Source: Anoplopoma fimbria | Lineage: Eukaryota > Chordata > Actinopteri > Perciformes > Anoplopomatidae | Assembly (NCBI RefSeq): GCF_027596085.1 | Contig: NC_072465.1 | Location: forward strand, 20,071,207 to 20,135,206 | Length of the DNA stretch: 64,000 nt | Reading direction: 5' to 3' | In this document: positions 40,088-52,145 of the stretch, piece by piece | Layout: every line of letters begins with the position of its first letter | Position numbering within the stretch: position 1 is the stretch's first letter | Program-made: the position numbers and the translations under genes | The notes under the pieces: model-generated | What the model was told of the DNA's origin: nothing | Database searches by the model: none | What the model saw: the letters and a program-made list of their open reading frames with translations, nothing else

Positions 40088-40505
40088 TATGTGAGTATTC
40101 ATGCTGCTGAAACACCCAGACTCAATTGCACAAAGAAAAAAATCCTCATCTTAGATTCTACGTTGGCTGTATTTAGCCGCTTTCAAAATATTCCTCATAA
40201 ATATGTTGTCACAGTGAGCATATCTCATCCTGATCAACAAGCAGAAGTCAGAGTGAAGATGCAAAGATACTTTGTTTTCCAGCATCAAGCTTAATTAAGC
40301 CTCAAAAACTGTTGTGTATAAACGTGTACTTTAATGAATAATGGTAAACCTTTGTTACTCGTTTTCTGACAGTGAGATTGCTGTTTTCTGAATGTTTTTG
40401 AGAAGGTGTGATGAGCATGCAGGATACATATGTGTGCTTTGTGGAAAACTTGCACAAAATGTTCACTTACATTTGAATTAGCAACATGTTTCTTGTGTCT
40501 CTTTA

Positions 40506-40508
<3 letters not shown>
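40088..40508. other. Noncoding, nothing recognised
   Basis: Unique AT-rich sequence between the MITE and a CT array. Confidence 0.45.

Positions 40509-40548
<40 letters not shown>
40509..40548. repeat. (CT)n microsatellite, about 20 units
   Basis: An uninterrupted CT array. Poly-ER and poly-LS frames across it are artefacts. Confidence 0.96.
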
Positions 40549-40551
<3 letters not shown>

Positions 40552-40674
40552 TCTCATGTCTTACACTTCCAGCTTTTTAAAATTAGCAAGTCTCATTTCA
40601 AAGGAAGTGTAATGCCATCTGGGTTGATCAAAAAGCATATTCATTTTGAATAAATCTTCAAATGTTAGGAATAG

Positions 40675-40945
40675 AGCTGTCTTTTTTGAAAACCCCTACT
40701 TGGGCTAAATTAGGATCAGTCCTTGGCAAGTTAATTGCAACATGGGATCAATTACTCATTACCTTTTACCCAGTGAAAAAGTGCCTTTCCTGCTTACTAA
40801 TTACTTAACAGCACAAGTAAATGGTTGCATTCATCATTGTATTATTATTCTGTCAGCACAGTTCTGACAAAGGTGCCTTCCAGCTGGTAATCATTTTGTC
40901 AGCATTTTTTTAGGAAAACGAAGCTGCTGCATTGAAAAAATATAT
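40675..40945. other. Candidate conserved noncoding element
   Basis: Non-repetitive block dense in TAAT/ATTA motifs: GCAAGTTAATTGCAAC near 40726, GATCAATTACTCATTACC near 40746, and TACTAATTACTTAAC near 40795. TTCTGTCAGCACAGTTCTGACAAAGG near 40849-40874 contains two TGTCAG/CTGACA half-sites, and GGTAATCATTTTGTCAGC lies near 40885. No coding frame. Among the most enhancer-like blocks here. Confidence 0.45.
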
Positions 40946-41029
40946 AGTTTATAATATTTGGTCAACTCTTTTTTTTGTCAATAAAAATAAAGCAAGATTC
41001 TGCAAAATGTTGTATTTTTATACATAAGA

Positions 41030-41445
41030 ATAAGACCTGGTCACTGGGATGTCACCCATTGGTTTTTGGATGACGGTTTAGAAGCCTTGAGTATGACATT
41101 TTGACCTTTGGCGTCTTGGCTTTTTGGAACCAGAAGTGACACAAGGTGTTGGAGCAAAGTACAACCGAACGTTGATTAAGACATTTTAGGTGATCAGAAG
41201 GTTACGATTAACTTTCATGAATTGAAAATCCACTGTGAAAGGGTTAAAGTTCTAAGATGAAAATGCGGACAATTCTTGGTCTGGACAAAACCCTGGTAGC
41301 GACCTGTTAATCATAAGGTGGCTACGTCTTAATGCATACCCTACTTTCTCATAGACTTAGCAACCAGAGGAGTCGCCCCCTGATTGTTTTCCAGAAAGAA
41401 TGCAAGTTTAAGGCACTTCTGCATTACCTGGTGCTGCCTCATCTT
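41030..41445. mobile_element. Dispersed fish repeat, rearranged copy
   Basis: GGATGTCACCCATTGGTTTT near 41047, CTTTTTGGAACCAGAAGTGAC near 41120, GACCTGTTAATCATAAGGTGG near 41302, CAACCAGAGGAGTCGCCCCC near 41361 and AAAGAATGCAAGTTTAAGGC near 41395 match, in order, a dispersed repeat I recognise from many fish genomes. No coding capacity. No terminal repeats were identified, so the class is uncertain. Confidence 0.65.
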
Positions 41446-42036
<591 letters not shown>

Positions 42037-42600
42037 CTCTGTGTGAGATGTTTTCGTTGCAGTTTGTGAAATTAAACTTGCAATCCTGAAACTGAAACAC
42101 AAACTTTCAAAACAGAGTTTATGGGTGGAAAACTAAATACTCTAAATAGTCTTAATATATGAAGCCTTATGAAGCTGCAAAAACAGGCCTTAAAATATAA
42201 ACTTTCAACACAAGAGTTCAAAGCTTCAGATGTACAAGTTAACAAAAATGAAAAGATCACAGGGACAGCACTCCATTTTCACCTTCTTAAATTATATAAT
42301 ATTTCACAGTTACTCAGTAATGTGATTCTGCACACTGGACAAGATGTGACACATTCCCAGACACTCTTCTTCTTCTTTTTTAAACATTTAACATTTAACA
42401 TATCTCCTACATATCTCCTACATTTAGTTTGCTCCAGAATATAAATCCCAACTGCAGAATTGTGGCACGTGAATGTCATTTTTTTAAAGACAATATTGCT
42501 GGATAAAGAACTTCCCTCCCCCAATTCTCTGCTTTACCGTCATTTGCAAATCCATTATATCTCCATCTCTTAACCAACTCTCAGCAGTAGAGATGCCGAC
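42037..42600. other. Noncoding, short tandem duplications
   Basis: AACATTT is repeated near 42384-42399, and TATCTCCTACA is duplicated in tandem at about 42400-42421. No gene. Confidence 0.45.

Positions 42601-42672
<72 letters not shown>
42601..42672. repeat. (TG)n(TA)n compound microsatellite
   Basis: Five TG units pass directly into about 31 TA units. The TA part is self-complementary and can extrude a cruciform. YIYI-type frames derive from it. Confidence 0.97.
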
Positions 42673-42673
<1 letters not shown>

Positions 42674-44399
42674 TGCATTTCAGTCTGCTATCTTCCCTAC
42701 TCCACAACCTGTCATTCTGATCCCTCTGAAACATGTCAGACTCTGGATCTGCTCCCCAGGGAAAGCCACCACTACCCATGTGAATACTGAGCAAAGTGCC
42801 TGAATAACAGGTGATGTGGATGTAAGGAGGAGACGAGGGGGGAGAGGCTCTTATGAGGTGGGTGAGAGAAACCAGAGTGAGGCTGGGGCAGAGAAAAAAA
42901 ACAGACGGCATGACATGTGAGAACTCTGGAAAAACAGACACAGAAACAAGGATCGGATGATGGCTGGCAGATGATTGTTTTGAAGGGAATGCCTCTTAAC
43001 AAGCTCCCTGGCTGCTGTGTGAGGGGAACCCGGCTCTGTGCTGACCGGGAGGCACCAAGGAGCTCATTAAGAGCCACAGCCCATCCCGGCTCACCTGCCT
43101 TCTCCTGCCCGACCCTGCTCCGTCCACTCCTCAAAATGAAGGACAGGACCTGAGCATTGCCTCCCGCCGTGAACAGTGCATGCTAATGAACAGTGCACAT
43201 GCTGCGGGGGAGTGTTTGGGTTGTTGGTATGTTGCTGGTGTCTCTGTGTGTAATTGCTCGCTGTGTGGAAAGAACTGTTGGTTGTTTGAACCCAAATGTT
43301 TTGACGTTGTGTTTGAGCCTCTATCTCAGGTCCATCATGATAAATTCATGGTCAGTGCAGTGTGAAGCTCCGCCACTGACATGGTTGCTGTTTGGACACT
43401 GTGTTGACTTCACAGTTTCAGGTGAACTGTAGCCTCCAGTCTTGAAAGAGGAATAGGAATATGATTTAATTCACATCCGCAGTTAACGCAATGTTGGGAC
43501 TCACCGCTCAAGTTACTATAATCTGTGAAACATGAGGTCATGGCGGGTCAACAAAACACACAGCACACATACTCTTTATGACGCGCACCCAACCAGTGGT
43601 AATGATCAGTGATTTGGTTGGATTAATGTTCTGTGTTTCATCATTTTTATCTAGTCAATAGATATTTGTGAAATATACATGCTGGTCTGTTTAATGTTGC
43701 ATAAGAAAGAATACTGCCAACCTCTGCTACGTCAACAAATACAAATCCTTCAACTTACTGGCTATTGATATGGTAATCTTTGGTTGTTATTCATTTCAGT
43801 ATTAATCAGAGTTCCTAATTGATAGTTTAATAGATTGTATTAGACTGTTTTATGACACTTCATTAACAATCCGTCATTTTCCTTTTGTTAAAAAAGTTGA
43901 TGCCCCGCGGTGATTTTATATAAATTATATAAAATATATCATATTATTCAATATAACTATTGACTATTTTGGGTAATTCATAATTAGTTTTGATAGCCAT
44001 TCAAACTCCTTCTTGAGCTACTACGCCTACATAGTCTTGGGTCCCGGTTATTATCGTTATATATTAATCATTTTATTAATGTTATTTAATGTTAATTTTA
44101 TGGATATTAATTCTAATCTATGATATTTGCTAACAACCAGACCTGCGCAAACATGCTTCTCATCTTACTTTCTTTTTAGTTTCCCTCTTTCTTTATTATC
44201 TTTTCCTTTCCTTTTACTTCAGGGTGTAAAAAACGTCGTCTCCAGTCCTTCTTTCTGCTCGTGGCTTGCAAACACATTTAATTGCTCATGTCAAAGCCTT
44301 TGTTTTAAATAGCAAAGAGAAAAACACCTAACCAACTTAAGCTGCATTTTCTGTTGCAAATGTGCAGTGGGAGTGTTTTTTTTATTTATTTCAACCACA
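42673..44399. other. Noncoding, nothing recognised
   Basis: A GC-richer patch at 42990-43150 carries opposing frames that contradict each other and resemble no family. The remainder is AT-rich. Confidence 0.45.
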
Positions 44400-44540
44400 A
44401 ATCATCAGGCAGCCAAAGGCTGTTTTGTACAGAAGTCATTATCACGTCGACCTTTCAGCCAGTATGCTCTCATGCAGAGTCAAAGCTGCTGCTCTGAAGC
44501 TGTTGATTAGCTCTACCAGAAGTTAGTGCAGTAAACTACT
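44400..44540. other. Candidate conserved noncoding element
   Basis: Unique block with TTATCACGTCGACC near 44438, CATGCAGAGTCAAAGC near 44472 and GTTGATTAGCTC near 44501, just upstream of the LINE insertion. Weak evidence, composition only. Confidence 0.2.
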
Positions 44541-44696
44541 GTTTCATGAACTCACCTTACTATTGTCTTATTATTAGTGACGTGCAGTCAATAATCAGTG
44601 TAAATGTTGGTTATGATAACCATGTTGGCTGGTTCAAATTCGAGCATCAAAAGTTGACCTTTGACCATGTGAATTGAAAGTGACTTCATGTGAGGT

Positions 44697-45491
44697 ATGC
44701 GCTCCACTGCTCAAGAAATCTTGCCAGTCTCTGGTAGAAAACACTGTGCTTTTTTTAACTCTGCTACCTGCCACCTGCAAAAGTTCTCTGATGACTCTGC
44801 AATCGTCGGCCTCATCTCCGCCGGCGATGAGAGGGAATACAGAGAACTGAACCAGGACTTCATAGGATGGTGCCGGCGGAACCGCCTCCAGATCAACTCT
44901 GGTAAAACCAAAGAGCTGGTGGTGGACTTCCGCCGGGGTAAACACTGTCCTCCGGAACCAGTGAACATCCAGGGACAGGACATTGAGATTGTGCAATCTT
45001 ATAAGTACCTGGGTGTTCACTTGAACAATAAACTGTACTGGACTAATCATACAAATTCACTGTATAAAAAGGGTCAGAGCAGACTCTATCTGCTGAGGAG
45101 ACTGAGGTCCTTTGGAGTGCAGGGAGCACTCCTGAGGACCTTTTTCAACTCTGTGGTGGCATCAGCCATCTTTTATGCAGTGGTCTGCTGGAGCAGCAGC
45201 ATCTCAGCAGCCGACAAGAAGAGACTCAACAAGCTTGTCAGGAAGGCCAGCAGTGTGCTGGGGTGTCCACTGGATACGGTGGAGGTGGTGGGAGACAGGA
45301 GGGTGATGGCCAAGCTGTCATCCCTGATGAACAACACCTCTCACCCCATGCAGGACACCCTGGCAGCTCTGTACAGCTCCTTCAGCCACCGGCTGCTTCA
45401 GCCCCGGTGTGTGAAGGAGAGGTACCGCAGGTCCTTCCTTCCTGCTGCTGTCAGGCTGCACAACCAACTCTGCTCCCAGCAGACCACATGA
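44697..45491 (+). pseudogene. C-terminal part of a LINE reverse transcriptase
   Basis: A 264-codon frame. The first ~20 residues look like flanking DNA read through. LINE homology starts about residue 21 and includes the reverse-transcriptase active-site motif as F-S-D-D at residues 30-33 (the usual form in such elements is F-A-D-D). It continues with NSGKTKELVVDFRR near residue 66 and SYKYLGVHLNNKLYW near residue 100. A helical thumb region follows, with RLYLLRRLRSFGV near 129 and an AIFYAVVCWSS segment near 157. The family's endonuclease and the N-terminal palm/fingers are missing, so the protein is nonfunctional as a retrotransposon enzyme. The surviving frame is free of stops, implying a young insertion. 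Confidence 0.9.
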
Positions 45492-45825
45492 CACATGACA
45501 ATAAAAACATGACAATAAAAACCTGTGCAATACATTACACTGTGCAATAATAGTTAAAATAGTTTTTTCTGTCTGTAAATATTATATTTCAGTTATTGTT
45601 GTTTTTCTACTGTTTTTATTGCTTATTTATAATACTTGTTTTTTTTTATTTTTCATTTTTTATTTTTATCTTGTCTTTCTTTACTATGTCTCTTGTGTGC
45701 ACTTTACTCTATGCTGCTGTAAGCCTGCAAATTTCCCCGCTGCGGGACTAATAAAGGATTATCTTATCTTATCTTATCTTATCTTATCTTATCTTATCTT
45801 ATCTTATCTTATCTTATCTTATCTT
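44740..45825 (+). mobile_element. 5'-truncated L2/Rex1-type LINE copy
   Basis: The reverse-transcriptase remnant is followed by a 3' untranslated tail containing a duplicated ACATGACAATAAAA segment near 45493-45522. GCTGCGGGACTAATAAAGGAT precedes a terminal ATCTT array. This 3' end is the signature of a common fish L2/Rex-like LINE. Loss of everything upstream of the active-site motif is typical of aborted target-primed reverse transcription. The 5' boundary is approximate. No target-site duplication was confirmed. Confidence 0.88.
45761..45825 (+). repeat. (ATCTT)13 terminal array of the LINE
   Basis: Thirteen exact ATCTT units directly after the AATAAAGGATT end of the LINE. They are best read as the element's own reiterated 3' terminus, not an independent microsatellite. 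Confidence 0.95.
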
Positions 45826-47860
45826 TTGTAAGGACAGATATATGGTAAATGTACTGTTAAACAATCTCTATATTCTACAATATAAAGTACAGTATGTCTT
45901 TTTTAAATCTCAGCTGAAAAAGTGGCATGAGTTCAACCTTACCAAAGCGAATCAAAATGCCCGGAGCTCTGCAGTCTTTAAGTAGTACATTTAGGTTGTG
46001 GAGAAAAAAAAGGTAAAAATGAACACAGTTTCTTTCCTCTCTGCTTGAAGAGTAATAATGAGGACCAGGTTGGCACCTAGACCTGCTTCTAGCTGGCAGC
46101 CTAGGGTAGGTTCACACTAATCAGCCTGGTGTGAAGGTATTAGCCTTGGCTGTCTGCTTGGACCGCCTCATTAAACACCTCACCCGATGGGTGCCACCAA
46201 CCAGAACCTCACCTGCAGTCCCTCAACTAGGCCCTCTCTTTCTCTGACGAAGTCGGCTCTCTGAATCGGTGCCTACAGTATTCTTTGTGCAGTGCTATAT
46301 AGCTCACTTCTTTTTGGCTGCTTTTTTCATTTGCAACATCTTGATAACGTCCAGTTTTAATGCAAGTGTTTAAGACCCGGTTCAGCCCGATAATAGCCCG
46401 ACCCAACAGACGTAGGGATTTGGGAACGAAAACGGGCGTCACCATGACCCAACAAAAGGACGAGCGTGTCAGAACCTTTCCCTTGCAGATTATGTTCTGT
46501 TATGTTGCTCTTCAGCACACATCTGAAAACATGGTATGTGGAACTGTGAAACAGAAGAAAGCTCAGTGGCTTTTTATCTTTCTTTGTTAGGATTTTCTAA
46601 ACACAAGACAGACAGTATTTTACACACCGCTTCGGACACAATTGTCTGTGTACATTCTTGTTTCCAGAAGTCAGTCCCCAGCAGCTTCCTGATCTTCCAG
46701 ATGACATCACACAGGCTGTGAAAGATGTGTCATCATGTCTCACAACAATAATGTATGACTCTATGTGACACAGTGACCATTTTAACAGATCAAAATATTG
46801 TGTAGCCTGAAACTGGCATAAATGAAAGTTTAGATTTATGTATTACTAAATTGCCTAGCTGTTACTGAATATTTGCATACATAGGTCTTAAAGCTGTCAC
46901 TTTTGTTAAAAAACAATCACACTGTAATGACCTGTTAGAATTCATTTACTACTCTATATGGGTTGCATTTGAATTAACTGGAACAGATTACTTACGCAAA
47001 AGTGTGCAAGTCTAATTCACAACCTGAAATCCAGTGTGTGACCATCTCTTTAAAGCTCAGCAACTTAAAATCCTTTGCCTCTGCAAATTTCTTCAGAACA
47101 CCACTAATGATCTCTGGCTCTTTAACTTGTAAGGTGCTACTTTCTATTCAGTGCCAACAGTGGTGGGAATATATCCAGCTCAATCACGATGACCAAGATG
47201 TCAACAGCAGCACCTGGACACCTTGGTCATCCTGATCAAGGCCCCTTAAAATGAGAAAGAAGCGAACATGTAAATCATTTTGTAACACAGAACTGGCAGA
47301 GCATCACCAGGGAAGATATCAATTGACTTCTGAGGTCATGTTAAAGGGATTTATTTGTGTCATACAACTGGTTCTTCATTTGTATTTTTCGTGCATCATT
47401 CCTGTTTGTAATAACAACATAATAATAATTAAGGACGTATGAAACGCAGCGACATGCAGACAGGGTCAGGAGAAAAAGTCAGATGGTCAGACAGCTTTAA
47501 AAAACTCAAACTTATGTGAAAGCCCCATGGCTGCTGTGGGGAGCTGTGCTTTAACAGCACGTCGGATCAGGAGTCAAGTGGCTGGATTCATTCATTGGAG
47601 TGCTCGGAGTTAGGAGTGCCACTGAGAGGGGAGGATGGGGGGATGAGTGTTAGAGGATAAAGAGAATGGCAAACCGTAGGAGGTGAGAGGTTGATAAGCC
47701 CGGAGAGAAGAGCGACAGACAGACGGAAAGAGAACAGGAGCAACACAGGTAGTGAGAGGACGAGAGAGAGGCTTCACTACGCCTCCCCAGAGACTTCTTA
47801 TCTACGGGGGGCATCTTTGACTTGATAATCCTGCTCCTCGTCACTTTTACCACCCTGAAC

Positions 47861-47861
<1 letters not shown>
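45826..47861. other. Noncoding, nothing firmly recognised
   Basis: GGTTCAGCCCGATAATAGCC near 46379 and GGGTAGGTTCACACTAATCAG near 46103 look repeat-like but I cannot name a family. Short frames at 46227-47442 lack domain resemblance. 47630-47770 is purine-rich. Confidence 0.45.

Positions 47862-47932
<71 letters not shown>
47862..47932. repeat. (AC)n microsatellite, about 35 units
   Basis: An uninterrupted AC array of about 71 bp. It is complementary in sequence to the TG array 206 bp downstream. Confidence 0.97.
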
Positions 47933-47934
<2 letters not shown>

Positions 47935-48137
47935 CTGCGCCCCTGCCCAGGGCCCAGGGGAGTGAAGAGTTACCTGTCACTGTGCCTTTACCTCCAGGCA
48001 GCTTGTGGGGCAGGGTGGTGGTGGGGGGGTGGGTTGTCACTGTGCCCGACTAAGAAGTCACCTTTCGGGGATATGAATCTTAATAAGGTGGGGGTGTAGA
48101 GGAGGTGGGAGCAGATGCATGGTGCTGCTGTTACAGT
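47933..48137. other. GC-rich spacer between complementary arrays
   Basis: About 205 bp separate the AC array from the TG array. It includes CCCTGCCCAGGGCCCAGGGG near 47941 and a G-run near 48018-48034. No gene. Confidence 0.6.
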
Positions 48138-48166
48138 ATGTGTGTGTGCGTGCGTGCGTGTGTGTG

Positions 48167-48250
<84 letters not shown>
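48138..48250. repeat. (TG)n microsatellite with TGCG interruptions
   Basis: About 113 bp of TG with several TGCG units in its first 35 bp. Inverted relative to the AC array at 47862-47932. Confidence 0.97.
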
Positions 48251-48251
<1 letters not shown>

Positions 48252-48849
48252 CAGATGGGGAGTTGCGGAGTGCTGACAGGCCCTCTAAGCTCCCTGGGTG
48301 CCAGATTATTTTTGGTCATTTATAACTATTGTTGCTTAAAGGGGGTTTTATCTTCAACAGTTCACTGATACAACAACACTCTCCAACCACGGCGATGCAA
48401 GTGGTTCTAGTTTACACTGTGTCTCTATATTTGTGTGTTTATGATTTCTCTGGTTTTTGCACGTGTTTGGTTGTGTCTTTGTATTTGTACGTGGTGGAGC
48501 AGTGAAGGTAGAGGTGCTGTCTAGAGCTTCACCAATTGCTGTTTTCTTGGCTGATTTAAAAAAAATGAAAGCCTGACAGGACATGACTATGATTGGCAAC
48601 ACCACCGATAGTTTCAGCCATCTTAAAGTCAGTGTAAACTGTCTAAATAATATCCTTTTACTTTGTTATTATCATATATAGTGTTTTTGCATAACCCACA
48701 CAATTCAAATGATGAGGAAGTAGATAAATTTGTATTTTTATTCAAATATCTGCTTTGATAAAAAAAATAATCCCGGCCTTTAATATTTTTCATTATCTAA
48801 TATAAGCTGATGAGAGCTAATGCTAGAAACTCTCTAATAACTATTTTAT
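48251..48849. other. Noncoding, nothing recognised
   Basis: Unique AT-rich sequence between the TG array and the dispersed repeat copy B. Confidence 0.45.
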
Positions 48850-49025
48850 ATTGCTGTTAAAACATCTAATTCGAAGAGCTGTATTTACTCAAGCATTTTT
48901 TCAAAGAGTCATTTTTACAGGATTACATTGAACACATTATGATAGCTACCTTCGCCCAATACAAATTATTACTGAGTAGAACTTGAACGCATCCTAATGC
49001 AACTCAATGCAACCTCCTTTAACGT
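48850..49025 (+). repeat. Unclassified dispersed repeat, copy B
   Basis: Colinear with copy A at 33220-33400, same strand. Shared blocks are GATTACATTGAACACATTATGA near 48922, a CTTCGCCCAATAC counterpart near 48951, GAACTTGAACGCATC near 48980, and CAACTCAATGCAACCTCC near 49000. Several small indels separate the copies. Confidence 0.6.
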
Positions 49026-50224
49026 AAGCTGTTAGCTCCATTATGAAGGTCAGTTCACATAGATAATAGCCAGCTGTGAGCAGCTAATATGTGACGGGCA
49101 GATTGCAAACGATGGCCGATGGTCGATGGTCACTTGACACTCGGAAATTTGAGTCCTACACAATTGATCTTCAAATTGCAGCTTGCATGTTGTGACATTT
49201 TTGTAACTGGGCTCTGGTGTTAATTATACTAGGTACATAGGTATATCTCTATTTCTGTGTTAAGTGTGTAGGAAGAAAGAGATCCTGTAGGACCAGACGC
49301 TCAAACTGTAGAGTCACTATGTCAATGAGTCATGGATTTATATTTGGCAAAAGTACAACATGCACCTAAAACTGTATAAATCAAATCCAGGATTTGTGGA
49401 AACAGGAGTGTATGGCAGAGTCAGACAGGGGAATGTGATTAGGTTTGATCAAAGTGGCTTTTAGATGTCTCTATTTAAGATGTTTTGTCTGCAGCCTCAG
49501 TGCGATTAGATGGATTACGTGCATGTTGTCAGCTGAGTTTGATGTTGTACATCATCTGATGCATTTGGACACATCAGCGGTGTAACCTGAGGTCACAAAG
49601 TGTTTAGGGTCTTTCAACATTAGACACACTCAGCCATGCCTCCAGGCTAGAATCGATCAGCTCGCAGCTTGTATCCAAGTCTTATCTGTAGTCCACGCAT
49701 CAGTCTTCATTATTCATGGCCATCCTGAGGCCTTTATTTATAACCTCTGATGGTATCAGTGGTAAAGAAGGTAATGCTGCAACCATCAGAACAAAATGGT
49801 AGTGGATCACAGCAACATTAAAAAAACGGACATAAGATGCGAAGATTTAAAAAACAGTTTTAGTCACAGCAAGATTTACTGCAGGAACATTTCTCACCAA
49901 TTAAAATGTAATAATAGTAAGGCCACATTCAGACCAGAAAAATAAGTTAAACTAAGCTAACCTTTGTTGTGGGTGGCCAACTAAATACGTGTAAAATGCT
50001 GTCTCAATGCATTACAAATGGCAGTTTTGGTGTCTGAAACACCTTTAGGAGCCACATATGTAAAGTTTGAATGAATATTTTCTGTTGATTACGTTCACAC
50101 ATGATCTAGTAACTGGAACTAAACAACAACTAGGTTGTTTATTACCTTCTCAACTTTATTCCGGGGCTGTTTTGATCTGAATGCCCCCAACATAGTCTGC
50201 AGTCATGACTGTGAGGCACCACTG
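49026..50224. other. Noncoding, possible repeat remnants
   Basis: GATGGTCGATGGTCACTTG near 49118 recurs in complement near 41591. Otherwise unique AT-rich sequence without a supported gene. Confidence 0.45.
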
Positions 50225-50705
50225 ACTGTAGGCACAGAGGAACTTTAAGCTAAATGCTAACATCCTCACAATGTAAAAGGTAACATGTTGACGATGAGCA
50301 GGTTTTACCATCTTCAACATCTTAGTTTAGCGCGTTAGCATGCAAACATTTGCAAAATAACTAAATGTACAGAGCTGAGGTTGATGAGAATATTATTAGT
50401 CTTGAAAGAATTTGATCATGAACTAAAGTTTAGCCAAATTAAAGATTTGACCTTATGATGGAATGGTAGTGGATCACCAAAGTAATTATCTGTACCAACA
50501 TATATGACAATTTTTCCCATTGTTGATCGTACTCCAGAGCACAAACATTAACCTGAAGGTAGCCCACGAGGAAAGGTCGGTGAAACAAGAGGATTCATCC
50601 TCTAGGTGCATTAAATGACACAATTTCATGGCAATCCATGAAGTTGATGTATTTCTGTCTGGACCACAGTGGTAGACTGGCCACTTGCCATCCTCAGGCT
50701 GCAAA
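50225..50705. mobile_element. Diverged copy of an abundant fish dispersed repeat
   Basis: AAATGCTAACATCC near 50252, CATCTTAGTTTAGCGCGTTAGC near 50318, ATTTGACCTTATGATGG near 50445, AGTGGATCACCAAAGTAATTA near 50468, AGGATTCATCCTCTAGG near 50590, TTTCATGGCAATCCATG near 50622 and TCTGGACCACAGTGGTAGAC near 50659 follow a very common fish repeat from middle to end. It has no coding capacity in this copy. Another short piece of its terminus may lie at 63380-63450. Confidence 0.75.
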
Positions 50706-51179
50706 TCTCACTCTCGGACAAACTTCACAAAGAGTCTTCCACATTGTGACACTGTGAAAATAAATCCAGCCGCATATTATGTCCTGTCTTGTTCTGACAG
50801 ACAGACGTAATCAAATCCAATTATACCACTTCTCCCTTTGCTCCCCATTAGCGCTCATCTCCCATTCTCCTCTCAGATTCCCTTCCTGCAACAAAATATT
50901 TGAATGACAATGGCATAGTCCTGACACCCGCAACAGGCACGCCGCTCATGCTCTTCTCCTGTGCCTCTCTCACCCTCTCTCCTTTCCACACATTCTCCTT
51001 TCTGAAATCGATTGAAAGGAAAACAAAATGACAGGGTTTCATATCACTGCTGTGATACCCAGAGACTACACAGGGAAATGACTATTTCCACACACAAAAG
51101 GCTCCATTACTGCCAGGTGACCCCTTGTCATTCTGTTCCTTAACCCCAGAGTTACACAGCCCAGGATCGGCGCTTCAGT
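50706..51179. other. Noncoding, nothing recognised
   Basis: Pyrimidine-rich around 50830-51000. No gene supported. Confidence 0.45.
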
Positions 51180-51183
51180 ATGT

Positions 51184-51270
<87 letters not shown>
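51180..51270. repeat. (TG)n microsatellite, about 45 units
   Basis: An uninterrupted TG array after an initial TGTTTG interruption. Confidence 0.97.
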
Positions 51271-51271
<1 letters not shown>

Positions 51272-52109
51272 CTGAGCAGTGTGATTGTGTATGTACCATA
51301 GCTCCTCATGCAATGGCAAGGAATCTGTCATTCATATCAACTTATTTTTCTCAGTCTCTTTTTGCAGTTATGTTTGCATTGACTGTAGGGCTCTCTATTT
51401 TTAGCATTAAAAATTCCTGCTTTCAAAAAATGCCGAAGGTATTTTTCCATTGTCCATCGAGGCATTCTTGCAATTACTCATAAGTATCCTTAATTACTGT
51501 TTTACCCTATTGAGAAGATAAGAGACGTCATTCTATAGACTCAAATGTAGTGTTTTACAGCTCTGTATCAAATTTTGTGTAATCATTGGAGTGCAGCTAC
51601 AGCCTGAATGTGTGTTTGTTAACACATTATCAGGTGCAATATTTTACATACAGACCTCCACCTCTCCCCACATCTATCTGCTACCTTTTCCTGTCCATCC
51701 CTCCACTTATTCTGCTTGTCCTACTGCTTCACTATGTTTAGGTGAATTTATATATTAGATATAAGACTCTTGAAATGACAAGCGTAAAAAAGGCCATGCC
51801 TGTTATTAGAGCATGATACGGCCCGATCACAAACTATAACTGTACATCTGTCTAGTGTTACTGTGATATGAAGCTGAATTATAAATCAAAACCCAAACTG
51901 TAGATTATCTACAGCGGGACGAGCATCAAGTATAAACTTAGCTTTTCCATGAATCCCCAGAACCACTTCCATTCTTTCCTCCCCCCTTCTGTCCCCCGTT
52001 CTGCTCCTCCTCCTTTTTCCTCCTACACCTTCTCTCGAAATCGTCCTCCCCATCACCTTTCAAATTTTCCTAATTTACTGTTTCTCCTGTTTCTACTTAC
52101 TTCTTCATC
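51271..52109. other. Noncoding, pyrimidine-rich toward the end
   Basis: 51950-52110 is strongly CT-rich with TCCTCCTCC units. Frames across it are low complexity. Confidence 0.5.
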
Positions 52110-52145
52110 CTCCTCCACACTCACAACAATGTGAGTGTGGAGGAG
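52110..52145. other. Perfect 15-bp hairpin
   Basis: CTCCTCCACACTCAC at 52110-52124 is exactly complementary to GTGAGTGTGGAGGAG at 52131-52145 over the 6-nt loop AACAAT. The flanks do not extend the pairing, so it is shorter than a typical pre-miRNA. Confidence 0.85.

Noticed and set aside
52110..52145. microRNA precursor
   Set aside because: The stem is only 15 bp and the flanks do not pair, below the length of a normal pre-miRNA.
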